DNA of 64,000 nucleotides from Pseudomonas sp. dw_358 (GCF_018449655.1 NZ_JAAVUX010000018.1:1-64000); one strand, 5' to 3'; positions 8,458 to 16,931 are shown, numbered from the stretch's first letter. The notes: a model not told the origin generated them from the letters alone. Program-made: numbers and translations.

Positions 8458-8883
8458 ATGCCTACCCACACCCGCATTCGCATGTTCAACACCAAGGAAA
8501 CCTACCCCAACCAGTCGCTGGACAATGACCTCTGCCAGGCCGTGCGCGCCGGCAACACCGTCTATGTCCGGGGCCAGATAGGCACTGATTTCGACGGCAA
8601 CCTGATCGGCCTCGGCGACCCGCGCGCGCAGACCGAACAGGCGATGAAGAACGTCAAGCAACTGCTGGAAGAAGCTGGCTCCGACCTGTCCCACATCGTC
8701 AAGACCACCACCTACATCATCGACCCGCGCTACCGCGAACCGGTCTATCAAGTGGTGGGCAAATGGCTCAAGGGCGTGTTCCCGATCTCCACCGGGCTGG
8801 TGATTTCCGGGCTGGGGCAGCCGGAATGGCTGATGGAAATCGACGTCATCGCGGTGATTCCGGATGACTGGAAACCGGCCTGA
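8458..8883 (+). CDS. Rid-family (YjgF/YER057c/UK114) protein lacking the RidA arginine
   Basis: The 141-residue protein has the Rid fold, seen in VRAGNTVYVRGQIGTD and EQAMKNVKQLLEEAG. Archetypal RidA hydrolyses reactive enamines and imines from PLP enzymes, using an arginine in a PARS motif and a glutamate near the C-terminus. Here the equivalent segment is FPIST, so the arginine becomes S111, and EIDVIA puts aspartate at the glutamate position. This places it in an Rid subgroup whose chemistry need not be enamine hydrolysis. It is the first gene of a six-gene rightward operon, 26 bp before the ABC ATPase. Context suggests it handles a nitrogen-containing intermediate. Confidence 0.85.
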   Translation: MPTHTRIRMFNTKETYPNQSLDNDLCQAVRAGNTVYVRGQIGTDFDGNLIGLGDPRAQTEQAMKNVKQLLEEAGSDLSHIVKTTTYIIDPRYREPVYQVVGKWLKGVFPISTGLVISGLGQPEWLMEIDVIAVIPDDWKPA

Positions 8884-8909
8884 GCGCCCCACGACAACGG
8901 AGCGCACCG

Positions 8910-10070
8910 ATGGCCATAGTCCCGATCCAGCCTGACGTGCTCGCTGCCAAGGCCCATGCCGTCACGCCGGCTGCAGCCACTCGGGTGGCCGTGCAACTGG
9001 ACCGCGTGTCCAAGCGCCTGGGCGGCGCGACAGCCCTGCACGGGGTGTCGCTGCACATCTTCGAGGGTGAGTTCGTCACCCTGCTGGGCCCTTCCGGGTG
9101 CGGCAAGAGCACCTTGCTCAATCTGCTGGCAGGCCTTGCAGAGGCCGATGCTGGCGAGCTGTTCATCGACGGCGTGCGCGTCACCGATACCCCACCCGCA
9201 CAACGGGACATTGGCCTTGTCAGCCAGAACTACGCACTGCTGGCGCACCTGACAGTGGCCAAAAACGTCGCAAACGGACTGCAACTGCGTGGGGTGTCCA
9301 AGGCCGAGATCGCCCAGCGGGTGGAACAGACGCTGGCCCTGGTCAAGCTCGACGGCTACGGCGACTGCAAGCCACGGGCGCTGTCGCGCGGCCAGCAACA
9401 GCGGGTAGCCCTCGCCCGGGTACTGGTGACCCGGCCCAAGGTGCTCTTGCTGGACGAGCCATTTGCGGCCCTGGACAAGCCCCTGCGCCTGGCGCTGCAG
9501 ATCGAGCTCAAGGACCTGCAACGCAAGTTGGGGATGACCACGTTGCTGGTCACCCATGACCAGAGCGAAGCCCTCGGCCTGAGCGACCGCGTGGTGGTGA
9601 TGAGGGCCGGCCGTGTGCGCCAGGTCGGTACACCCGACGCGCTCTATCGCCACCCCCAGGATGCCTTCGTCGCCGGCTTTGTCGGCGATGTCAACATTCT
9701 CCCCGGGCGGTATTTGCGCCGAGACTCGCGCGCCACGCTCGATGTCGGCGCCAGCGCCCTGCGGGTGCCCAGCGAGCGCGTGCATGCCCAGGTCGGCGAA
9801 CGCCTGGATATCTTTGTGCGGCCGGAGCACATCCGCCTGGGGCCGCTGGGTCCCAACGCCCTGCTCAGCGCCACGGTGGTGGCCCACGTGTTTCAAGGTG
9901 ACCACATGGACATTCATCTGGATGTCTCGGCACTGGGCAACACCCGTATCTTCACCCGCCAGCCGGGGCTCGACGCCCTGCTCCGCTGGCCTGTCGGCAC
10001 CGCTGCCGGCCTGTCTTTCGCGACCGACGGGGTCTGCGCCTTTGCCGCCGTCACGCCACCTTCTTCTTGA
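8910..10070 (+). CDS. ABC transporter ATPase with TOBE-type tail and altered signature motif
   Basis: The 386-residue protein resembles PotA/MalK/CysA-type import ATPases. It has Walker A GPSGCGKST (60-68), a Q-loop SQNYALLAHLTV, Walker B VLLLDEPFAALD and a regulatory C-terminal domain from about residue 240. The ABC signature reads LSRGQ (158-162) instead of LSGGQ, so the first glycine is arginine. That may weaken ATP-dimer contacts or mark a variant. No permease or binding-protein gene of the matching type lies in the operon. Partners must be encoded elsewhere, or the protein has another role. The first 30 residues are a non-conserved extension. Confidence 0.82.
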   Translation: MAIVPIQPDVLAAKAHAVTPAAATRVAVQLDRVSKRLGGATALHGVSLHIFEGEFVTLLGPSGCGKSTLLNLLAGLAEADAGELFIDGVRVTDTPPAQRDIGLVSQNYALLAHLTVAKNVANGLQLRGVSKAEIAQRVEQTLALVKLDGYGDCKPRALSRGQQQRVALARVLVTRPKVLLLDEPFAALDKPLRLALQIELKDLQRKLGMTTLLVTHDQSEALGLSDRVVVMRAGRVRQVGTPDALYRHPQDAFVAGFVGDVNILPGRYLRRDSRATLDVGASALRVPSERVHAQVGERLDIFVRPEHIRLGPLGPNALLSATVVAHVFQGDHMDIHLDVSALGNTRIFTRQPGLDALLRWPVGTAAGLSFATDGVCAFAAVTPPSS

Positions 10071-10084
10071 ACCGGAACCTTACT

Positions 10085-11095
10085 GTGACTGCCATCAACT
10101 CGCTTCCCGCTACCATGAATGCCGTGATCGCCCGCGAACCGGGCGGCCCGGATGTGCTGCAATGGGTCCAGCGCTCGGTGCCCACCCCACAGGCCGGCGA
10201 AGTGCTGATCCGCGTCGCAGCCGCCGGGGTCAACCGCCCGGACCTGATGCAGCGCAGCGGCATGCCCATCCCCCCCGGCAGCACCGACGTGCTCGGTCTG
10301 GAAGCGGCCGGCACCGTGGTCGCCCTCGGTGCCGGGGTCGAAGGCTTTGCCCTCGGTGACCGGGTCATGGCCCTGCTCAACGGCGGCGGCTACGCCGAGT
10401 ACTGTGTGGCCATCGCCGCCCACTGCCTGCCGGTTCCCGTCGGCCTGTCGCTGCAAAGCGCGGGCGGGGTGCCGGAAGCGGCCTTCACCGTGTGGCACAA
10501 CCTGTTTGAACTGGGCCGCCTGCACGCCGGCGACAGCGTGCTGATCCATGGCGCTGCCAGCGGTGTCGGCAGTTTCGCGGTGCAATGCGCCCAGGCGGCG
10601 GGTGCCCAGGTGATCGCCACCGCCGGAGGGGCGCACAAAGTGGCGATGCTTCAGGCCATGGGCATCCTGCGGGCCGTGGACCGCTATCAGGAGGACTTTG
10701 TCCAGGTGGTTCACGCCTGCACCGAAGGGCGCGGCGTGGACGTGGTCCTCGACAACGTCGGCGGCCCTTACGTGGCCCGCAACCTCCAGGCCATGGCCAT
10801 GGGCGGACGGCATGTGAGCCTGTCGTTCCTGCAAGGCGCGAAGATCGAGCTGGACCTGCAGACCCTCATGCGCAAAGGCCTGAGCCTGAGCTCCTCGACC
10901 CTGCGACCCAAGAGTCTCGAGGAAAAGTCCCGTCTGGCCGCGTGCATCCGCGAGCGCCTGTTGCCTTGGCTGGCCAGCGGCGACGTCAGCCCGGTGATCT
11001 ACGCACAGCTGCCGTTGCAGCAGGCGGCCGAGGCCCATCGCATGCTTGAAGCCAACGCCAATATTGGAAAAGTGCTGTTGACCCTTGGCGCCTGA
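10085..11095 (+). CDS. Quinone oxidoreductase/zeta-crystallin-like MDR enzyme
   Basis: The 336-residue protein of the zinc-independent medium-chain dehydrogenase/reductase superfamily is closest in feel to PIG3-type NADPH:quinone reductases. It has MNAVIAREPGGPDVLQW at the start, an AAGVNRPDLMQR motif and the nucleotide-binding GAASGVGSFAVQ. GTG 10085 is chosen because GGAAC precedes it. An upstream TTG at 10067 overlaps the previous stop, and ATG 10115 is also possible. It is the third gene of the Rid operon. It probably reduces an activated double bond or quinone-like intermediate. Confidence 0.82.
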   Translation: MTAINSLPATMNAVIAREPGGPDVLQWVQRSVPTPQAGEVLIRVAAAGVNRPDLMQRSGMPIPPGSTDVLGLEAAGTVVALGAGVEGFALGDRVMALLNGGGYAEYCVAIAAHCLPVPVGLSLQSAGGVPEAAFTVWHNLFELGRLHAGDSVLIHGAASGVGSFAVQCAQAAGAQVIATAGGAHKVAMLQAMGILRAVDRYQEDFVQVVHACTEGRGVDVVLDNVGGPYVARNLQAMAMGGRHVSLSFLQGAKIELDLQTLMRKGLSLSSSTLRPKSLEEKSRLAACIRERLLPWLASGDVSPVIYAQLPLQQAAEAHRMLEANANIGKVLLTLGA

Positions 11096-11108
11096 GCGGA
11101 GAACCGGC

Positions 11109-11723
11109 ATGTTCAAACTGTATTTCGCCTCGACTTCCGCCTTCGTGCGCAAGGTCATGGTCACTGCCCATTGCCTGGGCCTGGCCGAGCAGATCGAGAA
11201 ACTCGACTCGGCGGCCCACCCGATCCAGCGCGACGAACGCATCGCCCGCTTCAGCCCGCTGGCCAAGGTCCCGGCCCTGCAAACCGCCGACGGCCTGGCG
11301 TTGTTCGACAGCCGGGTGATTTGCGAATACCTCAACGACTACGCCGGGGGCACGTTGTTTCCCGCTGCCGGCACGCCGCGCTGGCAAAGCCTGACCCGCC
11401 TGGCGCTGGGCGACGGCCTGGTGGACGCTGCTCTGCTGGCCCGCTACGAGAGCACCGCGCGCCCGGTCGACAAGCAATGGGACGGCTGGATCGACGGCCA
11501 ACTGGTCAAGGTCCGCGCCGCGCTGGCCGACATCGAAACCCAGGCCGCGCACTGGAGCCGGGTGCCCGATGACATCGGCCTGATCGCCATTGGCTGCGGC
11601 CTTGGCTACCTGGACTTTCGCTTTGCCCACTTGAACTGGCGTGACCGCCACCCGGCCACCGCCGCCTGGTTCGCCGAATTCGACCAGCACCCCGCCATGC
11701 TCGCGACCCGCCCGGTCGCTTGA
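11109..11723 (+). CDS. Glutathione S-transferase family protein
   Basis: The 204-residue protein has an N-terminal thioredoxin-like GST domain (MFKLYFASTSAFVRKVMVTA, then LAKVPALQTADG and DSRVICEYL) and a helical C-terminal domain. The SAFVRK segment supplies the likely glutathione-activating serine. ATG 11109 follows GCGGAG. It is the fourth gene of the operon. Members of this class conjugate, isomerise or dehalogenate, so a role in isomerising or detoxifying an electrophilic pathway intermediate is plausible but unproven. Confidence 0.85.
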   Translation: MFKLYFASTSAFVRKVMVTAHCLGLAEQIEKLDSAAHPIQRDERIARFSPLAKVPALQTADGLALFDSRVICEYLNDYAGGTLFPAAGTPRWQSLTRLALGDGLVDAALLARYESTARPVDKQWDGWIDGQLVKVRAALADIETQAAHWSRVPDDIGLIAIGCGLGYLDFRFAHLNWRDRHPATAAWFAEFDQHPAMLATRPVA

Positions 11724-11755
11724 CAAACAGTCGCTTGAAACTCAGGAGTCAGCAC

Positions 11756-12193
11756 ATGCCCCGCGTATTTTTCCTCAATGGGCCCAACGCCAACCTCTAC
11801 GGCCTGGACAAGAGCGGCACCTATGGCAGCGAGAGCTTTGCCAGCATCCAGGCGCGCTGCGAAGGCCACGCCACGCAACTGGGCCTGAGCCTGGACTTTC
11901 GCCAGAGCAACCACGAAGGCGTGCTGGTGGACTGGATTCAGGAGGCCCGCCTGGACGCCGACGCGATCATCATCAATGCGGCCGGCCTGACCTACAGCTC
12001 GATCCCGATCCTCGATGCCTTGCTGGCCTTCGACGGCCCGATCATCGAGGCGCACATGAGCAATATCTGGAAGCGCGAAAGCTTCCGCCATCATTCCTAT
12101 GTGTCCAAGGCGGCCACCGGCGTGATCGCAGGCCTGGGAGCCATGGGCTATCGCCTGGCGCTGACCGCCGTGGCCGAACTGTTGGAAGCCTGA
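11756..12193 (+). CDS. Type II 3-dehydroquinate dehydratase-like protein with altered active site
   Basis: The 145-residue protein has the dehydroquinase II fold: FLNGPNANLYG, TYGSES, SNHEGVLVDWI and SNIWKRESFRHHSYVS. Several catalytic positions are kept (N11, Y23, H100, R107, R111). The lid arginine of the TREPxxYG loop is replaced (LDKSGTYG, D18 at its position), and the conserved histidine of the AYTHTS motif is tyrosine (LTYSS, Y80). A true AroQ would be expected to keep both. It is embedded in a catabolic operon rather than with aro genes, which supports recruitment to another dehydration. RBS CAGGAG. Often annotated simply as AroQ by similarity. Confidence 0.78.
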   Translation: MPRVFFLNGPNANLYGLDKSGTYGSESFASIQARCEGHATQLGLSLDFRQSNHEGVLVDWIQEARLDADAIIINAAGLTYSSIPILDALLAFDGPIIEAHMSNIWKRESFRHHSYVSKAATGVIAGLGAMGYRLALTAVAELLEA

Positions 12194-12195
12194 CC

Positions 12196-13128
12196 ATGAC
12201 CTCGACCCTGGTATTCAACAGCCAGTCCGACAGCTTTGAAGAGTGGCAGGCGCTGCTGGCGCCGCGACTGCCGGGCGTGCAGATCTGCCGCGATGAAGCG
12301 GTGACCGATCCGGCCAGCGTGCATTACGCCCTGACCTGGAAGCCGGCCCCCGGCTACTTCGCCCAGTACCCGAACCTCAAACTGCTGGTGAACCTGGGGG
12401 CCGGCGTGGACTCGCTGGTGGCCCGTGACGACTTGCCGTCGATCCCCATCACACGAATTTCCGACCCGGACATGGGCCGCATGATGGCCAGCTACGTGCT
12501 GTTTGCCGTGCTGCGCTACGCCCGGGACATTCCCGCCTTCGAACGCGCTCAGCGTGAAGGGCGCTGGCATTACCTGCACCCGCGCGTGCCGGCCAGTATT
12601 CGGGTCGGCGTACTCGGCCTCGGTGAGCTGGGCGCATACGCCGCCGCCGAACTGGTGCGACAGGGCTTCGATGTGCGCGGCTGGTCACGTTCGGCCAAGC
12701 AATTGGACGGCGTGCGCTGCGTCAACGGCCTGGAGCAGTTGGACGATTTTCTCGCCAGCAGCGACATCCTCGTGGTGATGCTGCCCTTGACGCCTGCGAC
12801 CCGTGGCCTGCTGAACGCCGAACGGCTGGCGCGGTTGCCCGTCGGCAGTTGCTTCATCAACGTGTCCCGGGGCGCCGTGGTCGACCAGACGGCCCTGACT
12901 GCGGCGCTGTCCAGCGGGCAGATCGCCGAGGCCACCCTCGATGTGTTCGACCGCGAGCCGCTGCCACCGGGGGATCCGCTGTGGGCCCTGGACAATGTGC
13001 TGATCACCCCGCACATGGCGTCGGTGGCGATTGCTGCCTCCGCCGCCGAGCAGGTGGCGGCCAACATTCAGCGCCTGAAGCGCGGCGAGCCGCTGCACAA
13101 CCTGATCGATCCGGCCCGCGGTTACTGA
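12196..13128 (+). CDS. D-2-hydroxyacid dehydrogenase (GhrA-like)
   Basis: The 310-residue NAD(P)-dependent D-isomer-specific 2-hydroxyacid dehydrogenase resembles glyoxylate/hydroxypyruvate reductase A. Visible are the nucleotide-binding GLGELG, the substrate arginine in NVSRGAVVD, a glutamate in DREPLP and the catalytic histidine in ITPHMAS. The ATG lies 2 bp after the previous stop. It is the last gene of the Rid operon. It would interconvert a 2-oxo acid and a D-2-hydroxy acid, a chemical match to the alpha-hydroxy-acid oxidase at the left end of the block. Confidence 0.85.
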   Translation: MTSTLVFNSQSDSFEEWQALLAPRLPGVQICRDEAVTDPASVHYALTWKPAPGYFAQYPNLKLLVNLGAGVDSLVARDDLPSIPITRISDPDMGRMMASYVLFAVLRYARDIPAFERAQREGRWHYLHPRVPASIRVGVLGLGELGAYAAAELVRQGFDVRGWSRSAKQLDGVRCVNGLEQLDDFLASSDILVVMLPLTPATRGLLNAERLARLPVGSCFINVSRGAVVDQTALTAALSSGQIAEATLDVFDREPLPPGDPLWALDNVLITPHMASVAIAASAAEQVAANIQRLKRGEPLHNLIDPARGY

Positions 13129-13154
13129 GCCGATGCCCCGTCAAACGGGGCTTT

Positions 13155-13195
13155 GGTTTTTCCTAAGCTCTGCGTTCAAAAAGCGGAATTTCGCT
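13155..13195 (+). promoter_or_regulatory. Shared upstream element, copy C
   Basis: GGTTTTT-CCTAAGC is followed about 12 bases later by CAAAAAGCGGAATTTCGC. This keeps CCTAA, CAAA, GC and TTTCGC in the order of copies A and B, with one or two extra bases. It lies 94 bp before the flavin monooxygenase gene and separates it from the Rid operon. Confidence 0.55.
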
Positions 13196-13289
13196 ATCAC
13201 GGCCCCTCCCGCACACTGAACCTGTCGATAAATGCAGCCTGCACGAGATCGGCGAACCGCTCCGGGTCGATTATTTTTAGGAAACTCAA

Positions 13290-14540
13290 ATGTCAGTCGA
13301 AAAAATCAACACCTTGGTGGTCGGCGCTGGCCAGGCGGGTGTCGCCATGAGCGAGCACCTTTCCCTCATGGGGGTGCCGCACATCGTGCTGGAGCGCAGC
13401 CGCATTGCCGAACGCTGGCGCTCGGAACGCTGGGATTCGCTGGTGGCCAACGGCCCGGCCTGGCACGACCGTTTCCCCAGCCTCAAATTCGACAATATTT
13501 CCCCCGAGGCCTTCCCGCCGAAGGAGCGCATGGCCGCTTACTTCGAAGATTACGCCGCGATGATCAAGGCACCCATCCGTACCGGTGTCGAAGTGCTGAG
13601 CGCCGAACGCCACGTCGGCCGCCCGGGCTTCAAGGTGACCACCTCCGAAGGCGTGATCGAGGCGGCCAACGTGATCGCCGCCACCGGTCCGTTCCAGCGC
13701 CCGTCCATGCCCGCGCTGGTGCCGGAAACGGCCGGCCTGCACCAATTGCATTCTTCCACCTACAAGAACCCCGGCCAGTTGCCTGAAGGTGCGGTGCTGG
13801 TGGTGGGCGCGGGTGCTTCCGGCTCGCAGATCGCCGAAGAACTGCGCAAGGCCGGCAAGACCGTGTACCTGTCGGTGGGCGAACATTACCGCCCTCCCCG
13901 CGCCTACCGTGGCCGCGACTACTGCTGGTGGCTGGGTGCCCTGGGCCTGTGGGATGAGGTCAAGATCAAGCCAAAGAAACAACACGTGGCCTTTGCCGTG
14001 AGTGGATATGACGGCGGCCGCACCGTGGACTTCCGCCGCCTGGCCCATGCCGGGATCAATCTGGTGGGCCTGACCGAGTCGTTCGCTGACGGCACGTTGA
14101 CCTTCGCGCCGGGCCTGGCCACCAACGTCGCCGAGGGTGACAAGGCCTACTTCGACGTGCTGCGCGATGCCGATGCGTACATCGAGCGCAATGGCCTGCC
14201 GTTCCCGCCGGAGCCCGAGGCCTGGGAACTGCTGCCCGACCCGGAATGCCTGACCCACCCGATCCTGAAGCTGGACCTGGCCGAAGCCGGCATCACCACC
14301 ATCCTCTGGGCAACGGGCTTCAAGTTCGACTTCAGCTGGTTGAAGGTCGATGCCTTCGACGAGCAGGGCAACCCGTTCCATAAACGCGGCATCGCTGCCG
14401 AAAGTGGCGTGTATTTCCTCGGCCTGCCCAACTTGGTGAACCGCGCGTCGTCGTTCATTTACGGCGTGTGGCACGACGCGAAGTACGTGGCGGACCATAT
14501 CGTGCAGCAGAACGATTACATGGCGTATAGCAAGTCATAA
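13290..14540 (+). CDS. Flavin-containing monooxygenase (FMO/BVMO-like)
   Basis: The 416-residue protein has an FAD Rossmann motif VGAGQAGVAMSEHL (about residues 11-24), the ATGPFQRPSMP linker and a second NADPH motif VVGAGASGSQIAEEL near residue 170. This layout is typical of group B flavin monooxygenases (FMO, YUCCA-like or Baeyer-Villiger), which oxygenate N, S or carbonyl groups. The full FMO fingerprint FxGxxxHxxxY is not obvious. The start follows TAGGAA. It has its own copy of the shared upstream element and ends the catabolic block. It could open the pathway oxidatively. Substrate unknown. Confidence 0.82.
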   Translation: MSVEKINTLVVGAGQAGVAMSEHLSLMGVPHIVLERSRIAERWRSERWDSLVANGPAWHDRFPSLKFDNISPEAFPPKERMAAYFEDYAAMIKAPIRTGVEVLSAERHVGRPGFKVTTSEGVIEAANVIAATGPFQRPSMPALVPETAGLHQLHSSTYKNPGQLPEGAVLVVGAGASGSQIAEELRKAGKTVYLSVGEHYRPPRAYRGRDYCWWLGALGLWDEVKIKPKKQHVAFAVSGYDGGRTVDFRRLAHAGINLVGLTESFADGTLTFAPGLATNVAEGDKAYFDVLRDADAYIERNGLPFPPEPEAWELLPDPECLTHPILKLDLAEAGITTILWATGFKFDFSWLKVDAFDEQGNPFHKRGIAAESGVYFLGLPNLVNRASSFIYGVWHDAKYVADHIVQQNDYMAYSKS

Positions 14541-14548
14541 AGACCTGA

Positions 14549-14618
14549 GTTTCCCCTGTAAGGCCGAGCTTGCTCGGGTACACATTTCCCGAGCAAGCTC
14601 GGCCTTACGGGGGGAAAC
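14549..14618. repeat. REP-like long hairpin, also terminator
   Basis: Arms of about 30 bp surround a 9-nt loop. The core is GTAAGGCCGAGCTTGCTCGGG and its complement, with one mismatch, starting 9 bp after the monooxygenase stop. The CCGAGC/GCTCGG core recurs at 48685-48698. This resembles Pseudomonas REP palindromes and could terminate transcription. Confidence 0.65.
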
Positions 14619-14675
14619 TGCGGTGATGACGCTCAAGGGTGTCAACGCGCCGTCAAAAATTTGTTAAATCATATT

Positions 14676-14694
14676 GCTAACGATTCGCATTGTC
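14676..14694 (+). promoter_or_regulatory. Candidate Fur box
   Basis: GCTAACGATTCGCATTGTC matches 13 of 19 positions of the consensus GATAATGATAATCATTATC. It lies 42 bp upstream of the TonB receptor start, where an iron-repressed promoter is expected. Confidence 0.5.
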
Positions 14695-14736
14695 AGCAGA
14701 ATCACGTTCCCATCTTTTACATTTGGAAACGCGATC

Positions 14737-16854
14737 TTGAATGCCCGCCTCTCCGCCAGCCTGATCCTGGCCGGTCTCTGCAACGCCATACCGGCCGCCC
14801 ACGCTGACGATGTCATCTCCCTCCCCGCCACCCAGATCGAGGACACCAACACCCGGGATGACACCCAGAGTCAGGGTTATCAAGGCAAACCTGCTACCAG
14901 TACCACCAAGATGGGCCTCACCAACCAACAGACGCCACAGGCCATCACCACCATCACCCGCGCCGAAATGGATGATTTCAAGATCACCGGGATCAAGGAC
15001 GCCTTGCGTTCGGCGCCGTCGGTGACCGTGGAGCAAAGCGAAACCGACCGCACCGAGTTCACCTCGCGGGGTTTCGATATCACCAGTTTCGAGTTTGACG
15101 GCATGGGCATGCCCTTCGCCCAGACACTCCTGGTGGGGGATCAGGACATGGCCGAGTTTGAGCAGCTGGACGTGCTGCACGGCGCCAACGGCTTGATGAG
15201 CGGCACCGGCAACCCCTCGGCCACGGTCAACTTTGTACGCAAACGCCCCACCGACAACTTCCAGGCACAGGTGAGTGTGACGGCGGGTTCTTTTGACAGC
15301 CGCCGTGAAGACGTCGACGTCTCCGGCCCGCTGACCCCCAGCGGCAACGTGCGCGGTCGCTTCATCTATGCCCACGAGAAGGGCGACTCATGGATGGACC
15401 GCTACAGCCATGAACGCACCGTAGCCGCTGGCCTGCTGGCCTTTGACCTGTCCGCTGCCGACACCCTGACCGTGGGTTTTTCCCAGCATGACAGCGACTC
15501 CAATGGCAGCAGCTGGGGCAACCTGCCCTTGGTGGACGCCAACAACGTGCCGGTGCACTACAGCGGCCGCAGCGCCAACATTGGCCAGGACTGGACCTAC
15601 TGGGACGTGCACACCCAACGTGCCTTCGCCGAGCTCAAGCATGACTTCGGCGGCGGCTGGAACGCCACGGTGACGGCCACCGGGATCACCGAGTACCAGG
15701 ATACCAACATGGCCTACGTGGGCTCTGTGGACGCTGACGATGCGTCGGTGTTTGCCGCCCATACCAGCAGCAGAACCCATGAAATGCTCGGTGAAGCCAA
15801 GGTCACGGGGCCGTTCAGCCTGTTGGGTCGCGACCACGAACTGACCGTCGGTGCGGCCTATGGCCGGACCCATCAGACGGCGAGGGAAACCGACGCCATG
15901 CCCACGGATGTCGGTTACTACACGACCTCCTTTGCGGGGCTATTGGCCGGGACCACCCCTGAACCCTCGTTTCAGTACAGCGACCCGTCAATCGACGGGC
16001 AGAACTTCACCGATACCCAGAAAAGCCTTTTCGCCGCCGGACGCTTCAGCCTGACCGACGACCTGCACTGGATTGCCGGGGCACGCCTGATGAGCCTTGA
16101 TGGCTCGGGTGACAACTACGGTTCGGACCACTATCAGCGCGAGCATGGCAAAGTCACGCCTTATACCGGGCTGGTCTACGACATCAATGATCAATGGACC
16201 GTCTACACCAGCTGGACGAAAATCTTCAGCCCGCAATACGCCTACGTCGGTTTTGACGGCAAGCCACTGGACCCGCTGGAAGGCAAGAGCCTGGAAGCCG
16301 GGGTCAAGGGCAGCTTGATGGACCGCAAGCTGGACCTGACCGCGGCGGTGTTCAAGGCCGAGCAGGATAACGCCGCCGACACTGCCAACTACGTGATTTC
16401 GGGCAGTCAGTACCTGTACGGCACCCAGGACTACAAGAGCCATGGCGTCGAGTTGCAGGCCTCGGGTGAAGCCTTGCCGGGTCTGGAGTTGCTGGGCGGC
16501 TACACGTATGTGCGGATCGATAACGAGGACGGCGACAAGTCCCGTGAATACGTACCGACCCACAGCTTCCACGGCATGGCCACCTATCGCCTGCCCGGCC
16601 TGCCCAAGGCTCGCATCGGCACCCGCGTCAGCTGGCAGAGCGCAACCCAGGCCGACAATCTCGGCGATGTGCGCCAGAACGCCTACGCGCTGGTGGACCT
16701 GATGGCCAGCTACGACATCGACAGTCACTGGAACGCCTCGCTGAACTTCGACAACATTACCGACCGTAAATACCTGCTGTCACTGTACAGCCAGACCGCC
16801 GGCAGCTATGGCGCACCGCGCAACGTCAGCGCGACCTTGACCTGGAAGTACTGA
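14737..16854 (+). CDS. TonB-dependent siderophore receptor
   Basis: The 705-residue outer-membrane receptor starts at TTG 14737 with GGAA upstream. It has a signal peptide (MNARLSASLILAGL to AAHA), a TonB-box-like DDVISLPATQ, a plug domain (TPQAITTITRAEMDDFK to GTGNPSATVNFVRKRP) and a 22-strand-type barrel. The barrel ends GAPRNVSATLTWKY with the terminal aromatic usual for barrel insertion. There is no N-terminal STN signalling domain, so it should not drive its own sigma factor. The ferric-siderophore class (FpvA/FoxA/FhuE-like) is clear but the ligand is not. A Fur-like box precedes it. The FecBCD-type importer 2 kb downstream may complete the route. Confidence 0.88.
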   Translation: MNARLSASLILAGLCNAIPAAHADDVISLPATQIEDTNTRDDTQSQGYQGKPATSTTKMGLTNQQTPQAITTITRAEMDDFKITGIKDALRSAPSVTVEQSETDRTEFTSRGFDITSFEFDGMGMPFAQTLLVGDQDMAEFEQLDVLHGANGLMSGTGNPSATVNFVRKRPTDNFQAQVSVTAGSFDSRREDVDVSGPLTPSGNVRGRFIYAHEKGDSWMDRYSHERTVAAGLLAFDLSAADTLTVGFSQHDSDSNGSSWGNLPLVDANNVPVHYSGRSANIGQDWTYWDVHTQRAFAELKHDFGGGWNATVTATGITEYQDTNMAYVGSVDADDASVFAAHTSSRTHEMLGEAKVTGPFSLLGRDHELTVGAAYGRTHQTARETDAMPTDVGYYTTSFAGLLAGTTPEPSFQYSDPSIDGQNFTDTQKSLFAAGRFSLTDDLHWIAGARLMSLDGSGDNYGSDHYQREHGKVTPYTGLVYDINDQWTVYTSWTKIFSPQYAYVGFDGKPLDPLEGKSLEAGVKGSLMDRKLDLTAAVFKAEQDNAADTANYVISGSQYLYGTQDYKSHGVELQASGEALPGLELLGGYTYVRIDNEDGDKSREYVPTHSFHGMATYRLPGLPKARIGTRVSWQSATQADNLGDVRQNAYALVDLMASYDIDSHWNASLNFDNITDRKYLLSLYSQTAGSYGAPRNVSATLTWKY

Positions 16855-16931
16855 GTGCGGTGACTGTTTCAGGGGGTGTGAATTAGGTAAGGTACGCCCT
16901 CGGAAAACATCCCTCTGTGAGCCCCCTGCCC

